NCBI GenBank assembly: GCA_042095375.1
Contig: JBELBJ010000004.1
Coordinates: 1-64,000 of the forward strand
Length of the DNA stretch: 64,000 nucleotides
Source: GCA-2715645 sp042095375
GTDB lineage: Bacteria; Bacteroidota; Bacteroidia; Cytophagales; MED-G16
Direction: 5' to 3'
Positions 1-9,671 of this stretch are shown here, piece by piece; the first letter of the stretch is position 1, and each line of letters opens with the position of its first letter. The notes beneath the pieces are model-generated. The model made no database searches. It was not told the DNA's origin and saw nothing but the letters and a program-made list of their open reading frames with translations. A program made the translations under genes and the position numbers.

Positions 1-2467
1 AGATTCTATTTTTTTTGATCTCAAGAATCAAAAAATGACACTTTATGGTAATGCTATAATGGATTATGGGGATATTAAACTCGATGCTAATAAAATTGAT
101 ATGGATTGGATAAATCAAACAATCGATGCAAATTTTGTTTATGATTCTACCGGTAAAAAGATTGGGAAGCCCATATTTACTGACAAGAATGAATCATATG
201 AAACTGATAAAATTACTTATAATTTTAAATCCAAAAAGGCACTAATTTCAGGTATTGTAACTCAACAAGATGAGGCATATATGCAAGGTGTAAAAGTAAA
301 AAAAAATGAATTTGATGAACTTTTTATTAGTGATGCAAAATATACATCATGTAATCTAGCTGAACCCCATTTTCATATTTCAGCTAAAAAAATAAAAGCT
401 ATACCAAAAAATAAAGTTGTTTCAGGGCCTTTTCATTTAAAATTTGGTAATATTCCAACTCCTATTGGTTTTATTTTTGGTATTTTTCCCCAACCTAAAA
501 AAACTGTTTCTGGGATTATTGTACCAAGTTACGGTGAAGAAAAGAGAAGAGGTTTTTATTTAAGAGATGGTGGATATTATTTTGCTGTAAATGATTATTT
601 AGATTTAAGAGTTACAGGTGATATTTATTCAAAAGGCGGATTTGGAGCTTCAATAGGTAGCAATTATAAAAAAAGATATGCTTTTTCAGGATCACTAAAC
701 TTTGACTATAATAAATCAAAGACTGGGGAAATAAATAATCCCATTGAATCCAATGATTTCTCTCTTTCTTGGTCACATAGTCCAGATTCAAGAGGAAAAT
801 CAAGTAGGTTCTCATCATCAGTAAATATTAGAACAAATTCTTATAGTCAAAATAAGAATCTTGTTTATAGTGACTTTGATGAGAGTATATCTTCACAATT
901 TAATTCGAACATTTCATATTCAAAAACATTTAAAGGAACCCCATTTAATTTTTCAACTAATTTAAGACATAGTCAAAATGTTCAAACTAAGGTTGTTAAT
1001 CTAACTCTTCCGAGTTTAAACTATAATATGAATAGGATTTACCCATTCAAAAATTTAGGAAAACTAGGTAAAACTTTCCTAGGTAAATTAAACTTCAGTC
1101 ATAGGTTTTCTAGTCAAATACAATTATCTAATGCATCATCAGGATCCTCATTCGATAATAATATAATAAATAACTCATCTAACTCCGATCAACTAGATTT
1201 CGATCTGGAAAATATTGATAAAATACTAGATAGATCTAAAATTGGTGGAAGACATTCTATACCAATTTCTACTTCATTTAATTTATTTAAATTTTTTACA
1301 TTTAGTCCATCAGTAAATTATGATGAAATATGGTATCTTAAAAAGCTTTCTTATTCATATGATGAAGTTGAAAAAGGAGTTAGAGTAGATACACTTAATA
1401 GATTTTCTAGAGTTTGGTCATATAATACGTCATTATCGGCATCTACTCGTATTTATGGAACATTATTTTTTAAAAAAGGAAAAATAAAAGCAATTAGACA
1501 TGTAGTTACACCAAGAATTGCAATGTCATTTAGACCAGATTTTACAAAAGATAGGTATGGGTATTATAATGAAGTTCAGATCAATGATCAAGGTGATACC
1601 AAAATATATAATAACTACCAAGGCTTTTTATTTGGAGGCCCTTCAATGGGAAACTCAGCTGCATTAAATTTTAGTATTGGAAATAATTTAGAACTAAAAG
1701 TTGTAGATGAAAATGATTCTATTAGTGGAACTAGAAAAATAAAAATTTTTGATAATTTAGATTTTAGTTCTAATTATAATTTTTTAGCTGATTCTTTCAA
1801 ATTGAGCAAAATAAGATTTTCTACAAGAACTTCATTTTTTAAAAATCTAATAAGTTTAAGTTTAAATGGCAGCATTGATCCTTACTCATTTAAATTAGAT
1901 AGTATTAAAGAAAATTCCGATGGTTCCAAATCATTTTATCAAAGAAGAATCAATCAACTTTCAATAAGTAATAAAGAAGGAATTGGTTCTCTTGATTTTA
2001 TCAATATGTCTGTTGGTTTCAGGTTTACTCCAAATGATTTTCAAAATCAAAATAATAATACAAATGAATCAGAATATGGTAATGAAGAAGAGATTGATTA
2101 TATAAATTCAAACCCTGAAGAATATGTTGACTTTAAAATTCCTTGGAGCATAAATGGAAGTTATAACTTAAATAGAATAAAAATTGGATTTAGAGATCCA
2201 ATAATTACCCAAACTTTTAATTTATCTGGTGATATAAGTTTAACAGAAAAAACAAAAGCCACATTCAGATCTGGATATGATTTTAAAAATAAAATGCTAA
2301 CCCAAACAAGCATTAATGTTGTTAGAGACTTACACTGTTGGAGGTTATCATTTAACTGGGTTCCTTTTGGAAGATTTCAATCATTTAACTTAACCCTTAA
2401 TGCAGTTTCTTCTCTTTTACAAGATTTAAAATTGGAGAAAAAAAGTAGATTTTTTGATAACTTATAA
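1..2467 (+). CDS. lptD: LPS-assembly outer-membrane protein LptD, 5' truncated
   Basis: LptD is the outer-membrane barrel that inserts lipopolysaccharide into the outer leaflet. The reading frame is open from base 2 to the stop at 2465-2467, and the ATG at 35 lies inside it (DSIFFDLKNQK precedes it), so the true start and signal peptide are outside the window. The first ~100 visible residues look like the OstA/LptA-like periplasmic fold. The rest is a long run of alternating beta-strand sequence typical of the barrel. Counted from the ATG at 35, C106 (YTSCNLAEPHFHI) and C768 (RDLHCWRLSFNW) sit in the two conserved Cys segments of Bacteroidota LptD and could form the interdomain disulfide known in E. 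coli. Its stop is 2 bp from the convergent lysS stop. Confidence 0.85.
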   Translation, partial: DSIFFDLKNQKMTLYGNAIMDYGDIKLDANKIDMDWINQTIDANFVYDSTGKKIGKPIFTDKNESYETDKITYNFKSKKALISGIVTQQDEAYMQGVKVKKNEFDELFISDAKYTSCNLAEPHFHISAKKIKAIPKNKVVSGPFHLKFGNIPTPIGFIFGIFPQPKKTVSGIIVPSYGEEKRRGFYLRDGGYYFAVNDYLDLRVTGDIYSKGGFGASIGSNYKKRYAFSGSLNFDYNKSKTGEINNPIESNDFSLSWSHSPDSRGKSSRFSSSVNIRTNSYSQNKNLVYSDFDESISSQFNSNISYSKTFKGTPFNFSTNLRHSQNVQTKVVNLTLPSLNYNMNRIYPFKNLGKLGKTFLGKLNFSHRFSSQIQLSNASSGSSFDNNIINNSSNSDQLDFDLENIDKILDRSKIGGRHSIPISTSFNLFKFFTFSPSVNYDEIWYLKKLSYSYDEVEKGVRVDTLNRFSRVWSYNTSLSASTRIYGTLFFKKGKIKAIRHVVTPRIAMSFRPDFTKDRYGYYNEVQINDQGDTKIYNNYQGFLFGGPSMGNSAALNFSIGNNLELKVVDENDSISGTRKIKIFDNLDFSSNYNFLADSFKLSKIRFSTRTSFFKNLISLSLNGSIDPYSFKLDSIKENSDGSKSFYQRRINQLSISNKEGIGSLDFINMSVGFRFTPNDFQNQNNNTNESEYGNEEEIDYINSNPEEYVDFKIPWSINGSYNLNRIKIGFRDPIITQTFNLSGDISLTEKTKATFRSGYDFKNKMLTQTSINVVRDLHCWRLSFNWVPFGRFQSFNLTLNAVSSLLQDLKLEKKSRFFDNL

Positions 2468-2469
2468 TG

Positions 2470-3996
2470 TTATTTTTTTTTTGGTTTCATCTGAGGAAAA
2501 AATATAACATCTTGAATTGATTCTGAATTTGTTAAAATCATTGTTAATCTGTCAATTCCAATTCCAATTCCTGCAGTAGGTGGAAGACCATATTCTAATG
2601 CTTCGATATAATCATCATCAAGTATCATTGCCTCATCATCCCCTTGCTTACCTAGTTCAATTTGTTGATTGAAACGTTCTTTTTGATCGATTGGGTCATT
2701 AAGTTCTGAAAAGGCATTACATAACTCTTTTCCGTTACATATCAATTCAAATCTTTCTACAACTCCTTCTTTTGTTCGATGCTTTTTTGCAAGAGGAGAC
2801 ATTTCAATGGGATAATCAGTAATAAAAGTAGGTTGGATTAAATTTTTCTCACACTTTTCTCCAAATATTTCATCTATTAATCTTCCTCTTCCCATTGAGT
2901 TATCATTTTTTATTTTCAAATCTTTACACAACTTTGAAAGTTCCTCTTTACCCATATTGGTTACATCAACTCCTATAAATTTCTTTATCACTTCATACAT
3001 CGTATATTTTTTCCAAGGTTTTTTAAAATTAATTTCATTTTCACCACATTTAATTTTTGTATTGCCATTAAGATCTAAACAAACTTTAACAAATAAATCC
3101 TCAAGAAAATTCATCATCCATATATAATCTTTATATGCTACATATAATTCACATTGAGTAAATTCAGGATTATGGAACCTTGACATTCCTTCGTTTCTAA
3201 AATCCTTACCAAATTCATATACACCTTTAAAACCACCTATTATTAATCTTTTTAAATATAATTCATTAGCTATTCTCAAATACAAAGGTATATCTAAGGT
3301 ATTGTGATAAGTTTTAAAAGGTCGAGCTGAGGCACCTCCATAAATAGGTTGTAGAATTGGCGTTTCAACTTCTAGGTAATCATTTTTATTAAAAAAACTT
3401 CTCATTGAATTAATTATTTTAGATCTTTTAATAAATGTTTTTCGAGATGATTCATTAATTATTAAATCTAAATATCTTTTCCTATACTTTGTTTCTTTAT
3501 CAGTAAATGCATCATACACAGCTTTATTACCTTTATCATCAGTAACTTCTTTTACAACAGGAATAGGTTTAAGAGATTTAGAAAGAAGTTTTAAACTCTT
3601 AACGTGTATTGTTATTTCTCCTAATTTTGTTTCAAATACAAATCCAGAAATACCTATAATATCACCCAAATCTAATTTTTTTTTGAAAATATCATTATAT
3701 AAACTTTTATCATCACCTTCACATATATCATCTCTTCTAATATAAAGTTGAATTTTACCTGATGAATCCATAATTTCAGCAAAAGAAGCCGAACCCATAA
3801 TTCTTCTAGACATTAGTCTTCCTGCCAAAACAACATCCTTAAATTTTTTATCATTTTTTTTAGTTGAATAATTCTCCTTAATATTTTTTGAAGAAATATT
3901 TATTTCAAATGATTCTGAAGGATATGGGTTTAAACCAATATCAATAATCTCATTTAGAGATTTTCTTCTTTCTAATTCCTGTTCATTATAATCCAT
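2470..3996 (-). CDS. lysS: Lysyl-tRNA synthetase, class II
   Basis: Charges tRNA-Lys with lysine using ATP in the cytoplasm. The 508 aa length is normal for the bacterial class II enzyme. An OB-fold anticodon-binding domain (about residues 55-150, with VLAGRLMSRRIMGSASF) is followed by the class II catalytic core. Motif 2 reads FRNEGMSRFHNPEFTQCE, and motif 3 (GIGIGIDRLTMIL, from about residue 476) lies near the C-terminus. It ends in a short lysine tail. It starts 3 bp after the proline dehydrogenase stop on the same strand, so the two are probably co-transcribed. Confidence 0.97.
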   Translation of the reverse strand: MDYNEQELERRKSLNEIIDIGLNPYPSESFEINISSKNIKENYSTKKNDKKFKDVVLAGRLMSRRIMGSASFAEIMDSSGKIQLYIRRDDICEGDDKSLYNDIFKKKLDLGDIIGISGFVFETKLGEITIHVKSLKLLSKSLKPIPVVKEVTDDKGNKAVYDAFTDKETKYRKRYLDLIINESSRKTFIKRSKIINSMRSFFNKNDYLEVETPILQPIYGGASARPFKTYHNTLDIPLYLRIANELYLKRLIIGGFKGVYEFGKDFRNEGMSRFHNPEFTQCELYVAYKDYIWMMNFLEDLFVKVCLDLNGNTKIKCGENEINFKKPWKKYTMYEVIKKFIGVDVTNMGKEELSKLCKDLKIKNDNSMGRGRLIDEIFGEKCEKNLIQPTFITDYPIEMSPLAKKHRTKEGVVERFELICNGKELCNAFSELNDPIDQKERFNQQIELGKQGDDEAMILDDDYIEALEYGLPPTAGIGIGIDRLTMILTNSESIQDVIFFPQMKPKKK

Positions 3997-3999
3997 ATA

Positions 4000-5187
4000 T
4001 TATATTAAAGTTAAAATTTTTCTCCTTTTGATTTCATTTTTTACTAAAAGAAATTGTCTACTACTCTGACCCTTAACAGAACTATTTTCTTTAGCTCTTC
4101 TAATCAAATATGGAATCGTTTTTTTTATTGGACCAAAAGGTATAAGAATTACAACATTGTAACTCAATTTTGCTAAATTAAAAGATATATTTTCACTCAT
4201 ACCATAAAGTTGGGAAAACCAAACTCTTTTATCATCTTTCTTTATATTATTTTTATCCATTAAAGAAGCTATTCTGATAAAAGAATCTTCATTATGACTA
4301 CCAATCCACATGGACATATTAGTTAAATTTTTAACACAAAATTCTATTGAATTATTAAACTCTATATCGGTATTATTTTTGGAATCATGTATTGGACTAT
4401 CATATCCATGTTTTAATGCTCTTTCTCTTTCTTTTTCCATGTAAGCACCCCTAACCAATTTCACTCCTAATTTAAAATTATTTTTCTTTGATATATCTAA
4501 ATTTTTTTTAATTCTATCTAATGCACCTTTTCTATAGCATTGAAAAGTTAAATATAAAAAAACACTTTTTTTATTATACTTGCTCATTAGATTCAATGAA
4601 ACAGAATCTATAGAATCTTGAATCCAGGATTCTTCAGCATCAATAAGTAGACTAACATTATTTTCTATTGCAGATAAAATAATTTTTTCCAACCTCTTCT
4701 TTAATTTTAAATATTCATTTTTGGAAAATTCTGAATTTTTATTAATACTTATTTTTTCAAGAGAATTATATGATATCAATCCCGTTAATTTCACAACATA
4801 AAATGGAAGCTTAGATTTTCCAATAGAATCTATTATTCGAATTGTCTTATTCATATTATCTTCAAATCCTTTTTCTGACTCTTCTCCTTCAACAGAATAA
4901 TCTGGCATAGAGAAAATATTATGCTTTGATAAAGTCAAAACTATTTTATTACATTCATCAAGAGTTTCACCACCACAGAATTGGCTAAAAATAGTTTTTT
5001 TTAAAATACTTTTAATAGGAAAATTTAATTTTAAAAAAAATTGAAGTAAAGTAGTTCCTATTTTTGAAAAAAACTGATTATTCAATGACCAAAAAATTAA
5101 ATAAGATTTTATTAAATCACTATTCGACTTACTAATGTAGGCAAGCCTTGTATTGTTAAACAAGTTTTTGTTAATTTGTTTCTTCAA
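4000..5187 (-). CDS. Proline dehydrogenase family protein (PutA-type barrel)
   Basis: FAD-linked oxidation of proline to pyrroline-5-carboxylate, the first step of proline catabolism. At 395 aa it is the stand-alone monofunctional form usual in Bacteroidota; no P5C dehydrogenase domain is fused. Barrel motifs are visible: LLIDAEESWIQD, FLYLTFQCYRKGALDRI, KLGVKLVRGAYMEKER, and a C-terminal YLIRRAKENSSVKGQ segment with the arginine pair that holds the substrate carboxylate. The start is TTG at 5187, with a stop codon immediately upstream and no early ATG. The conserved N-terminus (FNNTRLAYISKS) begins only ~8 residues in, so a start at or just after this TTG is required. It leads into lysS and is divergent from the DAHP synthase gene. 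Confidence 0.9.
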   Translation of the reverse strand: MKKQINKNLFNNTRLAYISKSNSDLIKSYLIFWSLNNQFFSKIGTTLLQFFLKLNFPIKSILKKTIFSQFCGGETLDECNKIVLTLSKHNIFSMPDYSVEGEESEKGFEDNMNKTIRIIDSIGKSKLPFYVVKLTGLISYNSLEKISINKNSEFSKNEYLKLKKRLEKIILSAIENNVSLLIDAEESWIQDSIDSVSLNLMSKYNKKSVFLYLTFQCYRKGALDRIKKNLDISKKNNFKLGVKLVRGAYMEKERERALKHGYDSPIHDSKNNTDIEFNNSIEFCVKNLTNMSMWIGSHNEDSFIRIASLMDKNNIKKDDKRVWFSQLYGMSENISFNLAKLSYNVVILIPFGPIKKTIPYLIRRAKENSSVKGQSSRQFLLVKNEIKRRKILTLI

Positions 5188-5219
5188 TTATTATTATTAT
5201 TGTTTAAACATAATATTAA

Positions 5220-6308
5220 ATGAGTACAAATTTAAATATTGCACCAATTAATACTTGGATAAATACTGACAATAAATCTTTTATAATTTCAGGTCCATGT
5301 AGTGCTGAAAGCTACGATCAACTCTATGCTACATCAAAGGAATTAAAATCTATAGGAATTGAAATAATTCGAGCTGGAGTATGGAAACCTAGAACTAGAC
5401 CTGGAACGTTTGAGGGTAACGGAGAAAAAGCATTAAAATGGATAAAAAAAATAAAAAATGAATTGGATGTAAAATTTGCAGTTGAAGTAGCTAATCCTAA
5501 TCATGTAAAATTATGTCTTAATTATGGGATTGATATTCTTTGGATCGGAGCAAGAACAACAGTAAATCCTTTTTCTGTCCAAGAAATCGCTGAATCATTA
5601 GAAAATATAGATATACCTATTCTAGTTAAAAACCCAATTAACCCCGACCTATCTCTATGGATTGGAGCTTTAGAAAGACTTAATAAAGTTGGATTAAAAA
5701 AAATTGGTGCTATTCACAGAGGTTTTTCTACACCTGACAAAACAAAATATAGATATGCACCTATGTGGAAAATAGCCATTGACTTGAAAAGTAGTTTTCC
5801 AAATTTACCTATTGTATGTGATCCATCTCATATATGTGGGAATAGAGAAATGATTCATGATATTTCACAAAAAGCTTTAGATTTAGGTTATGAAGGTCTT
5901 ATTATTGAATCACATATTGATCCAGAAAATGCTTGGAGTGATGCCAAACAACAAATCACTCCTAATTCTTTAAAAGAGATTATAAGTAATCTGAAGAAAA
6001 AAAAGAAACTTGAAAAAAATGAAAATTATAAAATACTTCTTGAAGACTTAAGAGACTCAATAGATAATGTAGACAAAGACTTGATTGGAGTTTTAGAAAA
6101 AAGATTTGATCTTGTTAAAAAAATTGCTGAATTTAAAGAAAATCAAGATCTTACTGTATTCCAAGTTAAAAGATGGAATGAAATTTTTGAATCTAGAAAA
6201 AACTGGAGTAAAGAAAAAAACCTTGATATGAAGTTTGTTGAAGAACTATATAAATTAATTCATATTGCATCAATAAAATCCCAGACGGAAATATTAAATA
6301 AAAAATAA
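5220..6308 (+). CDS. Bifunctional DAHP synthase / chorismate mutase
   Basis: The N-terminal ~265 residues form a KDO8P-synthase-like (type I-beta) 3-deoxy-D-arabino-heptulosonate 7-phosphate synthase, the entry enzyme of the shikimate pathway. SGPCSAES, RAGVWKPRTRPGTFEG and CDPSHICG are the phosphoenolpyruvate and metal-site motifs. The last ~85 residues (LLEDLRDSIDNVDKDLI, RFDLVKKIAEFK) are an AroQ-type chorismate mutase, which converts chorismate to prephenate. In this fusion the mutase domain usually gives feedback control by aromatic products. The gene starts an operon with aroB (15 bp gap) and aroA. The upstream gap of 32 bp is shared with the divergent proline dehydrogenase gene. Confidence 0.95.
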   Translation: MSTNLNIAPINTWINTDNKSFIISGPCSAESYDQLYATSKELKSIGIEIIRAGVWKPRTRPGTFEGNGEKALKWIKKIKNELDVKFAVEVANPNHVKLCLNYGIDILWIGARTTVNPFSVQEIAESLENIDIPILVKNPINPDLSLWIGALERLNKVGLKKIGAIHRGFSTPDKTKYRYAPMWKIAIDLKSSFPNLPIVCDPSHICGNREMIHDISQKALDLGYEGLIIESHIDPENAWSDAKQQITPNSLKEIISNLKKKKKLEKNENYKILLEDLRDSIDNVDKDLIGVLEKRFDLVKKIAEFKENQDLTVFQVKRWNEIFESRKNWSKEKNLDMKFVEELYKLIHIASIKSQTEILNKK

Positions 6309-6323
6309 TAATAAAATTATAAT

Positions 6324-7364
6324 ATGGTATCCTCTAAAATATTATTTGTAAATAATATAAAATCCGCTTTAGCGGATTTTTTTTCTTATAATAATTATAC
6401 AAAAATTGGCATTTTAGTAGATGAAAACACTGAAAAACTTTGTTTACCTTCAATAATTAACAAAAATGAATCTAGTGATTTTTTGGTTTTTAAGATAAGA
6501 AGTGGAGAAAAAAATAAAAATATTAATTCATGTATTAAAATTTGGGACAAATTAACTAGTCAAAAATTTGATAGGAACTCCTTATTGGTTAATCTAGGTG
6601 GGGGTGTAATAACAGATATGGGAGGATTTATAGCAGCAACATATAAAAGAGGAATTGATTTTATAAACATCCCAACTACTCTACTTGCTCAGGTTGATGC
6701 AAGTATTGGTGGTAAATTAGGAATTGATTTTAATAATTATAAAAATCAAATTGGTATTTTTAAAGAATCTAAATTAACATTTATTGATACAAAGTTTTTA
6801 TTAACATTATCAGAAAGAGAACTAAATTCTGGATATGCGGAAATAATAAAGCATTGTCTTATTAAAGATAAATCTAAATTTAATGAAATTTATAATCAGA
6901 AATTGGATGAAAATAATTGGGACAACTTAATTAAACATTCTATAGATATAAAAACTAAAATCGTTGAATCAGATTTGAAAGAAAATGGGTTAAGAAAAAT
7001 TTTAAATTTCGGACACACAGTTGGGCATGCTATTGAATCAACTTATATAAGTAAAGAAAAAAAACTTCTTCATGGAGAAGCAGTTGCAATAGGAATGGTC
7101 TGTGAATCATTTATTTCATATAAAGAAAAAAAATTAAAACTTGATGAACTTAAAAAGATATCAAATATTATAATTAAATATTTCAACCCAAAAAAAATTA
7201 ATTTTTTTGATGAAATTATTGAGAAATCTTACCATGATAAAAAAAACATAAATAATAAAATTAAAATTTGTGTACTTGATGAAATAGGAAAATGTAAATA
7301 TGATTATGAAATAAATGAAAGTTTAATAGTTAAAAGTCTAGAATACTATAATAATATTCTATAA
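6324..7364 (+). CDS. aroB: 3-dehydroquinate synthase
   Basis: Second shikimate-pathway enzyme; it cyclises DAHP to 3-dehydroquinate with NAD and a divalent metal. The 346 aa length is normal. The NAD-binding GGGVITDMGGF (92-102), SGYAEIIKH with E173, FGHTVGHAIE (229-238) and LLHGEAV with H250 carry the expected metal-binding residues. The stop overlaps the aroA start by one base (TAATG), so the two are translationally coupled. Codons 13-21 contain a perfect 9-bp hairpin followed by eight Ts, described separately. The ATG at 6324 is supported because ~28 residues before ILVDENT is the usual N-terminal length in the family. Confidence 0.96.
   Translation: MVSSKILFVNNIKSALADFFSYNNYTKIGILVDENTEKLCLPSIINKNESSDFLVFKIRSGEKNKNINSCIKIWDKLTSQKFDRNSLLVNLGGGVITDMGGFIAATYKRGIDFINIPTTLLAQVDASIGGKLGIDFNNYKNQIGIFKESKLTFIDTKFLLTLSERELNSGYAEIIKHCLIKDKSKFNEIYNQKLDENNWDNLIKHSIDIKTKIVESDLKENGLRKILNFGHTVGHAIESTYISKEKKLLHGEAVAIGMVCESFISYKEKKLKLDELKKISNIIIKYFNPKKINFFDEIIEKSYHDKKNINNKIKICVLDEIGKCKYDYEINESLIVKSLEYYNNIL
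6359..6384 (+). terminator. Terminator-shaped hairpin inside the aroB coding start
   Basis: AAAATCCGC (6359-6367), a TTTA loop and GCGGATTTT (6372-6380) form a perfect 9-bp stem whose T tract runs unbroken from 6377 to 6384. This is the textbook shape of an intrinsic terminator on the + strand. It lies 50 bp after the DAHP synthase/chorismate mutase stop but 35 bp inside aroB. It could terminate or attenuate the operon after its first gene. Function is inferred from shape only. Confidence 0.5.
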
Positions 7365-8587
7365 TGAAGAAACTAAAAATTAAGTTTAAAAAATTAATAG
7401 AAAACACTATAGAATTAAATTCATCTAAAAGTGAAAGTAATAGACTACTGATTATAAAAGCCATATCTAAAAAAAAAATTATAATTAATAATCTATCAAA
7501 TGCAAATGATACAATCATTTTAAAAAATTTAATTGTAAAAAACTCTAAAAAAATATGGGATGCTGAAGATGCAGGAACTACCATGAGGTTTTTAACATCG
7601 TACCTAGCATTAGTAAAGGAAGATGTTATTATAACAGGTACAATCAGAATGAAAAAAAGGCCTATTAAAATACTAGTTGATGCATTAAATAAAATTGGAT
7701 CAAAAATTTATTATACTGATGAAATAGGATATCCTCCCTTAAAAATTGATAAAAAAATTAATCAAAAAAACAATACAATAAGTATAAGAGGAGATATAAG
7801 TAGTCAATATATTTCTTCGTTGCTAATGATTGGACCTAAACTTAAGAATGGATTGAATATAATTATTGAAGGACCATTTTATAGTGAACCATATGTTTTA
7901 ATGACACTAAATCTTATGAAAAAATTTGGAATTTCAAGTTTAATTAATGGAAATAAAATAATAATAAATAATCAAGAATATAGAGATGGAAGTTACACAG
8001 TTGAGGCAGATTGGTCAGCTGCTAGTTATTGGTATGCAATAGTCTCGATAAATAAAAATATTAATAAAATTAAACTTAAAGGTTTACGAAAAAATTCTTT
8101 TCAAGGTGATAGCGTTTTATCAACAATGATGGTATCATTTGGAGTTGATACTGAATTTTTAGAAGATGGAATTATTATTAAGAAAAATAATAATATAAAA
8201 AATTACTTAAAAATTGATTTTAAAAATTTCCCAGATTTAACACAATCTATCTTAGTTGTTGCTGCTTACCATAAAATTAAACTGGAAATATCAGGTGTAG
8301 AAAGTTTAAAAATTAAAGAAACTGATAGACTTTCTGCTATGAAAAAAGAATTAGAAAAGATAGGATGCGATTTTTATAATAAAAAAGAGTCTTGGATTTT
8401 AGAAAAAAGAGTTAATGTTTTCCCAAAATTAGTAGTTATCGATACCTATAAGGATCATAGAATGGCAATGGCATTTGTATGTATCTCATCAGAAATGGAA
8501 ATGTATATTAAAGAGCCAAGTGTAGTAAATAAATCATATCCTAATTTTTGGAATGATTTAGCTAAAGTAGGTTACGAAACTACTTAA
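7364..8587 (+). CDS. aroA: 3-phosphoshikimate 1-carboxyvinyltransferase (EPSP synthase)
   Basis: Transfers enolpyruvyl from phosphoenolpyruvate to shikimate-3-phosphate; sixth step of the shikimate pathway. The 407 aa are slightly short for the family but both halves of the fold are present. LNSSKSESNRLLI is the N-terminal substrate-binding segment, DAGTTMRFLTSYLAL the phosphate/PEP-binding glycine-threonine motif, and KETDRLSAM and DHRMAMA the C-terminal active-site motifs. It is coupled to aroB by a one-base overlap. Its 3' end overlaps the convergent M42 peptidase gene by 8 bp, leaving no room for a separate terminator. Confidence 0.96.
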   Translation: MKKLKIKFKKLIENTIELNSSKSESNRLLIIKAISKKKIIINNLSNANDTIILKNLIVKNSKKIWDAEDAGTTMRFLTSYLALVKEDVIITGTIRMKKRPIKILVDALNKIGSKIYYTDEIGYPPLKIDKKINQKNNTISIRGDISSQYISSLLMIGPKLKNGLNIIIEGPFYSEPYVLMTLNLMKKFGISSLINGNKIIINNQEYRDGSYTVEADWSAASYWYAIVSINKNINKIKLKGLRKNSFQGDSVLSTMMVSFGVDTEFLEDGIIIKKNNNIKNYLKIDFKNFPDLTQSILVVAAYHKIKLEISGVESLKIKETDRLSAMKKELEKIGCDFYNKKESWILEKRVNVFPKLVVIDTYKDHRMAMAFVCISSEMEMYIKEPSVVNKSYPNFWNDLAKVGYETT

Positions 8588-9653
8588 TATACCTAAAATC
8601 TTGGCCTTTCTTTAATTTTAATAATGATTCATAAATTAATTTGATACAATTTTCAACATCATCTTTATGTACAGTTTCTACTGTTGTATGCATATATTTC
8701 AGAGGTAAAGAAATTAAAGCAGATGCAACTCCTTTATTGGAATAAGCAAAAGCATCAGTATCAGTCCCAGTTGATCTAGAGGAAGCCATTAATTGATAAG
8801 GTATATTACTAGACTTTGCAGTATCAATAATTAATTTTAATAAATTATTTTGAACTGCTGGACCATAAGTAAGTGCTGGACCAAGACCTGATTTAATATC
8901 ACCACTTTTTTTCTTATCATACATAGGTGAATTTGTATCATGCGTAACATCAGTTACTATAGCTACATCTGGATTAATTCTTTCAGCAATCATTTGTGCT
9001 CCTCTTAAACCTATCTCTTCTTGTACTGAATTTACTATATATAATCCAAAATTTAATTTTATCTTATCAATACTTAATCTTTTGATAACTTCAGCAATCA
9101 TATAACCTCCCATTCTATTATCTAAAGCCCTTCCGGAATAATATTTTTTGTTTAGTTCCATCATTTCATCTTCGAATGTAATTACAGAACCAACATGAAC
9201 TCCTAATTTTTCAACTTCCTTTTTTGATGAACACCCTACATCTATAAATATATTTTTTAAAGAAGGACTTTGTTCAGTTTTTGGGTCTCTAACATGAATA
9301 GCTGGCCAACCAAAAACTCCTTTTACAATCCCACTGTCAGTGTGAATATTTACTCTCTTTGATGGAGCAATTTGATGATCAGACCCACCATTTCTTATTA
9401 CATAAATATAGCCATCATCAGTAATATAATTAACAAACCATGATATTTCATCCGCATGGGCTTCAATAACTACTTTGTAATCTGAATTTGGGTTAACTAC
9501 ACCTACAATAGTACCATAAGTATCAGATATATAATCATCAATATATGGTCTAATATAATCTAACCATATTTTTTGTCCAGAAGACTCAAATCCCGTAGGT
9601 GAATGGTTATTTAAATATTCAAATAAAAAGTTTTTACTTATAGAATCATTCAT
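8580..9653 (-). CDS. M42 family metallopeptidase
   Basis: Cytoplasmic di-metal aminopeptidase of the M42 (tetrahedral aminopeptidase, often annotated endoglucanase-like) family, which trims peptides from the N-terminus. The 357 aa length is typical. Likely metal and catalytic residues are H66/D68 (EAHADEI), D178 (GRALDNRMGG), E212/E213 (VQEEIGLRGA), D235 (VTDVTHDT) and the His of KYMHTTVE near residue 325. It is the last gene of the carA-eno-divIC-M42 run, 18 bp after the DivIC-like gene. Substrate preference cannot be read from the sequence. Confidence 0.9.
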   Translation of the reverse strand: MNDSISKNFLFEYLNNHSPTGFESSGQKIWLDYIRPYIDDYISDTYGTIVGVVNPNSDYKVVIEAHADEISWFVNYITDDGYIYVIRNGGSDHQIAPSKRVNIHTDSGIVKGVFGWPAIHVRDPKTEQSPSLKNIFIDVGCSSKKEVEKLGVHVGSVITFEDEMMELNKKYYSGRALDNRMGGYMIAEVIKRLSIDKIKLNFGLYIVNSVQEEIGLRGAQMIAERINPDVAIVTDVTHDTNSPMYDKKKSGDIKSGLGPALTYGPAVQNNLLKLIIDTAKSSNIPYQLMASSRSTGTDTDAFAYSNKGVASALISLPLKYMHTTVETVHKDDVENCIKLIYESLLKLKKGQDFRYIK

Positions 9654-9671
9654 ACTTATTTTTAAAATTTA

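Noticed and set aside
612..818. Antisense ORF of 68 aa within lptD
   Set aside because: Shadow frame of a clearly coding gene; no family resemblance.
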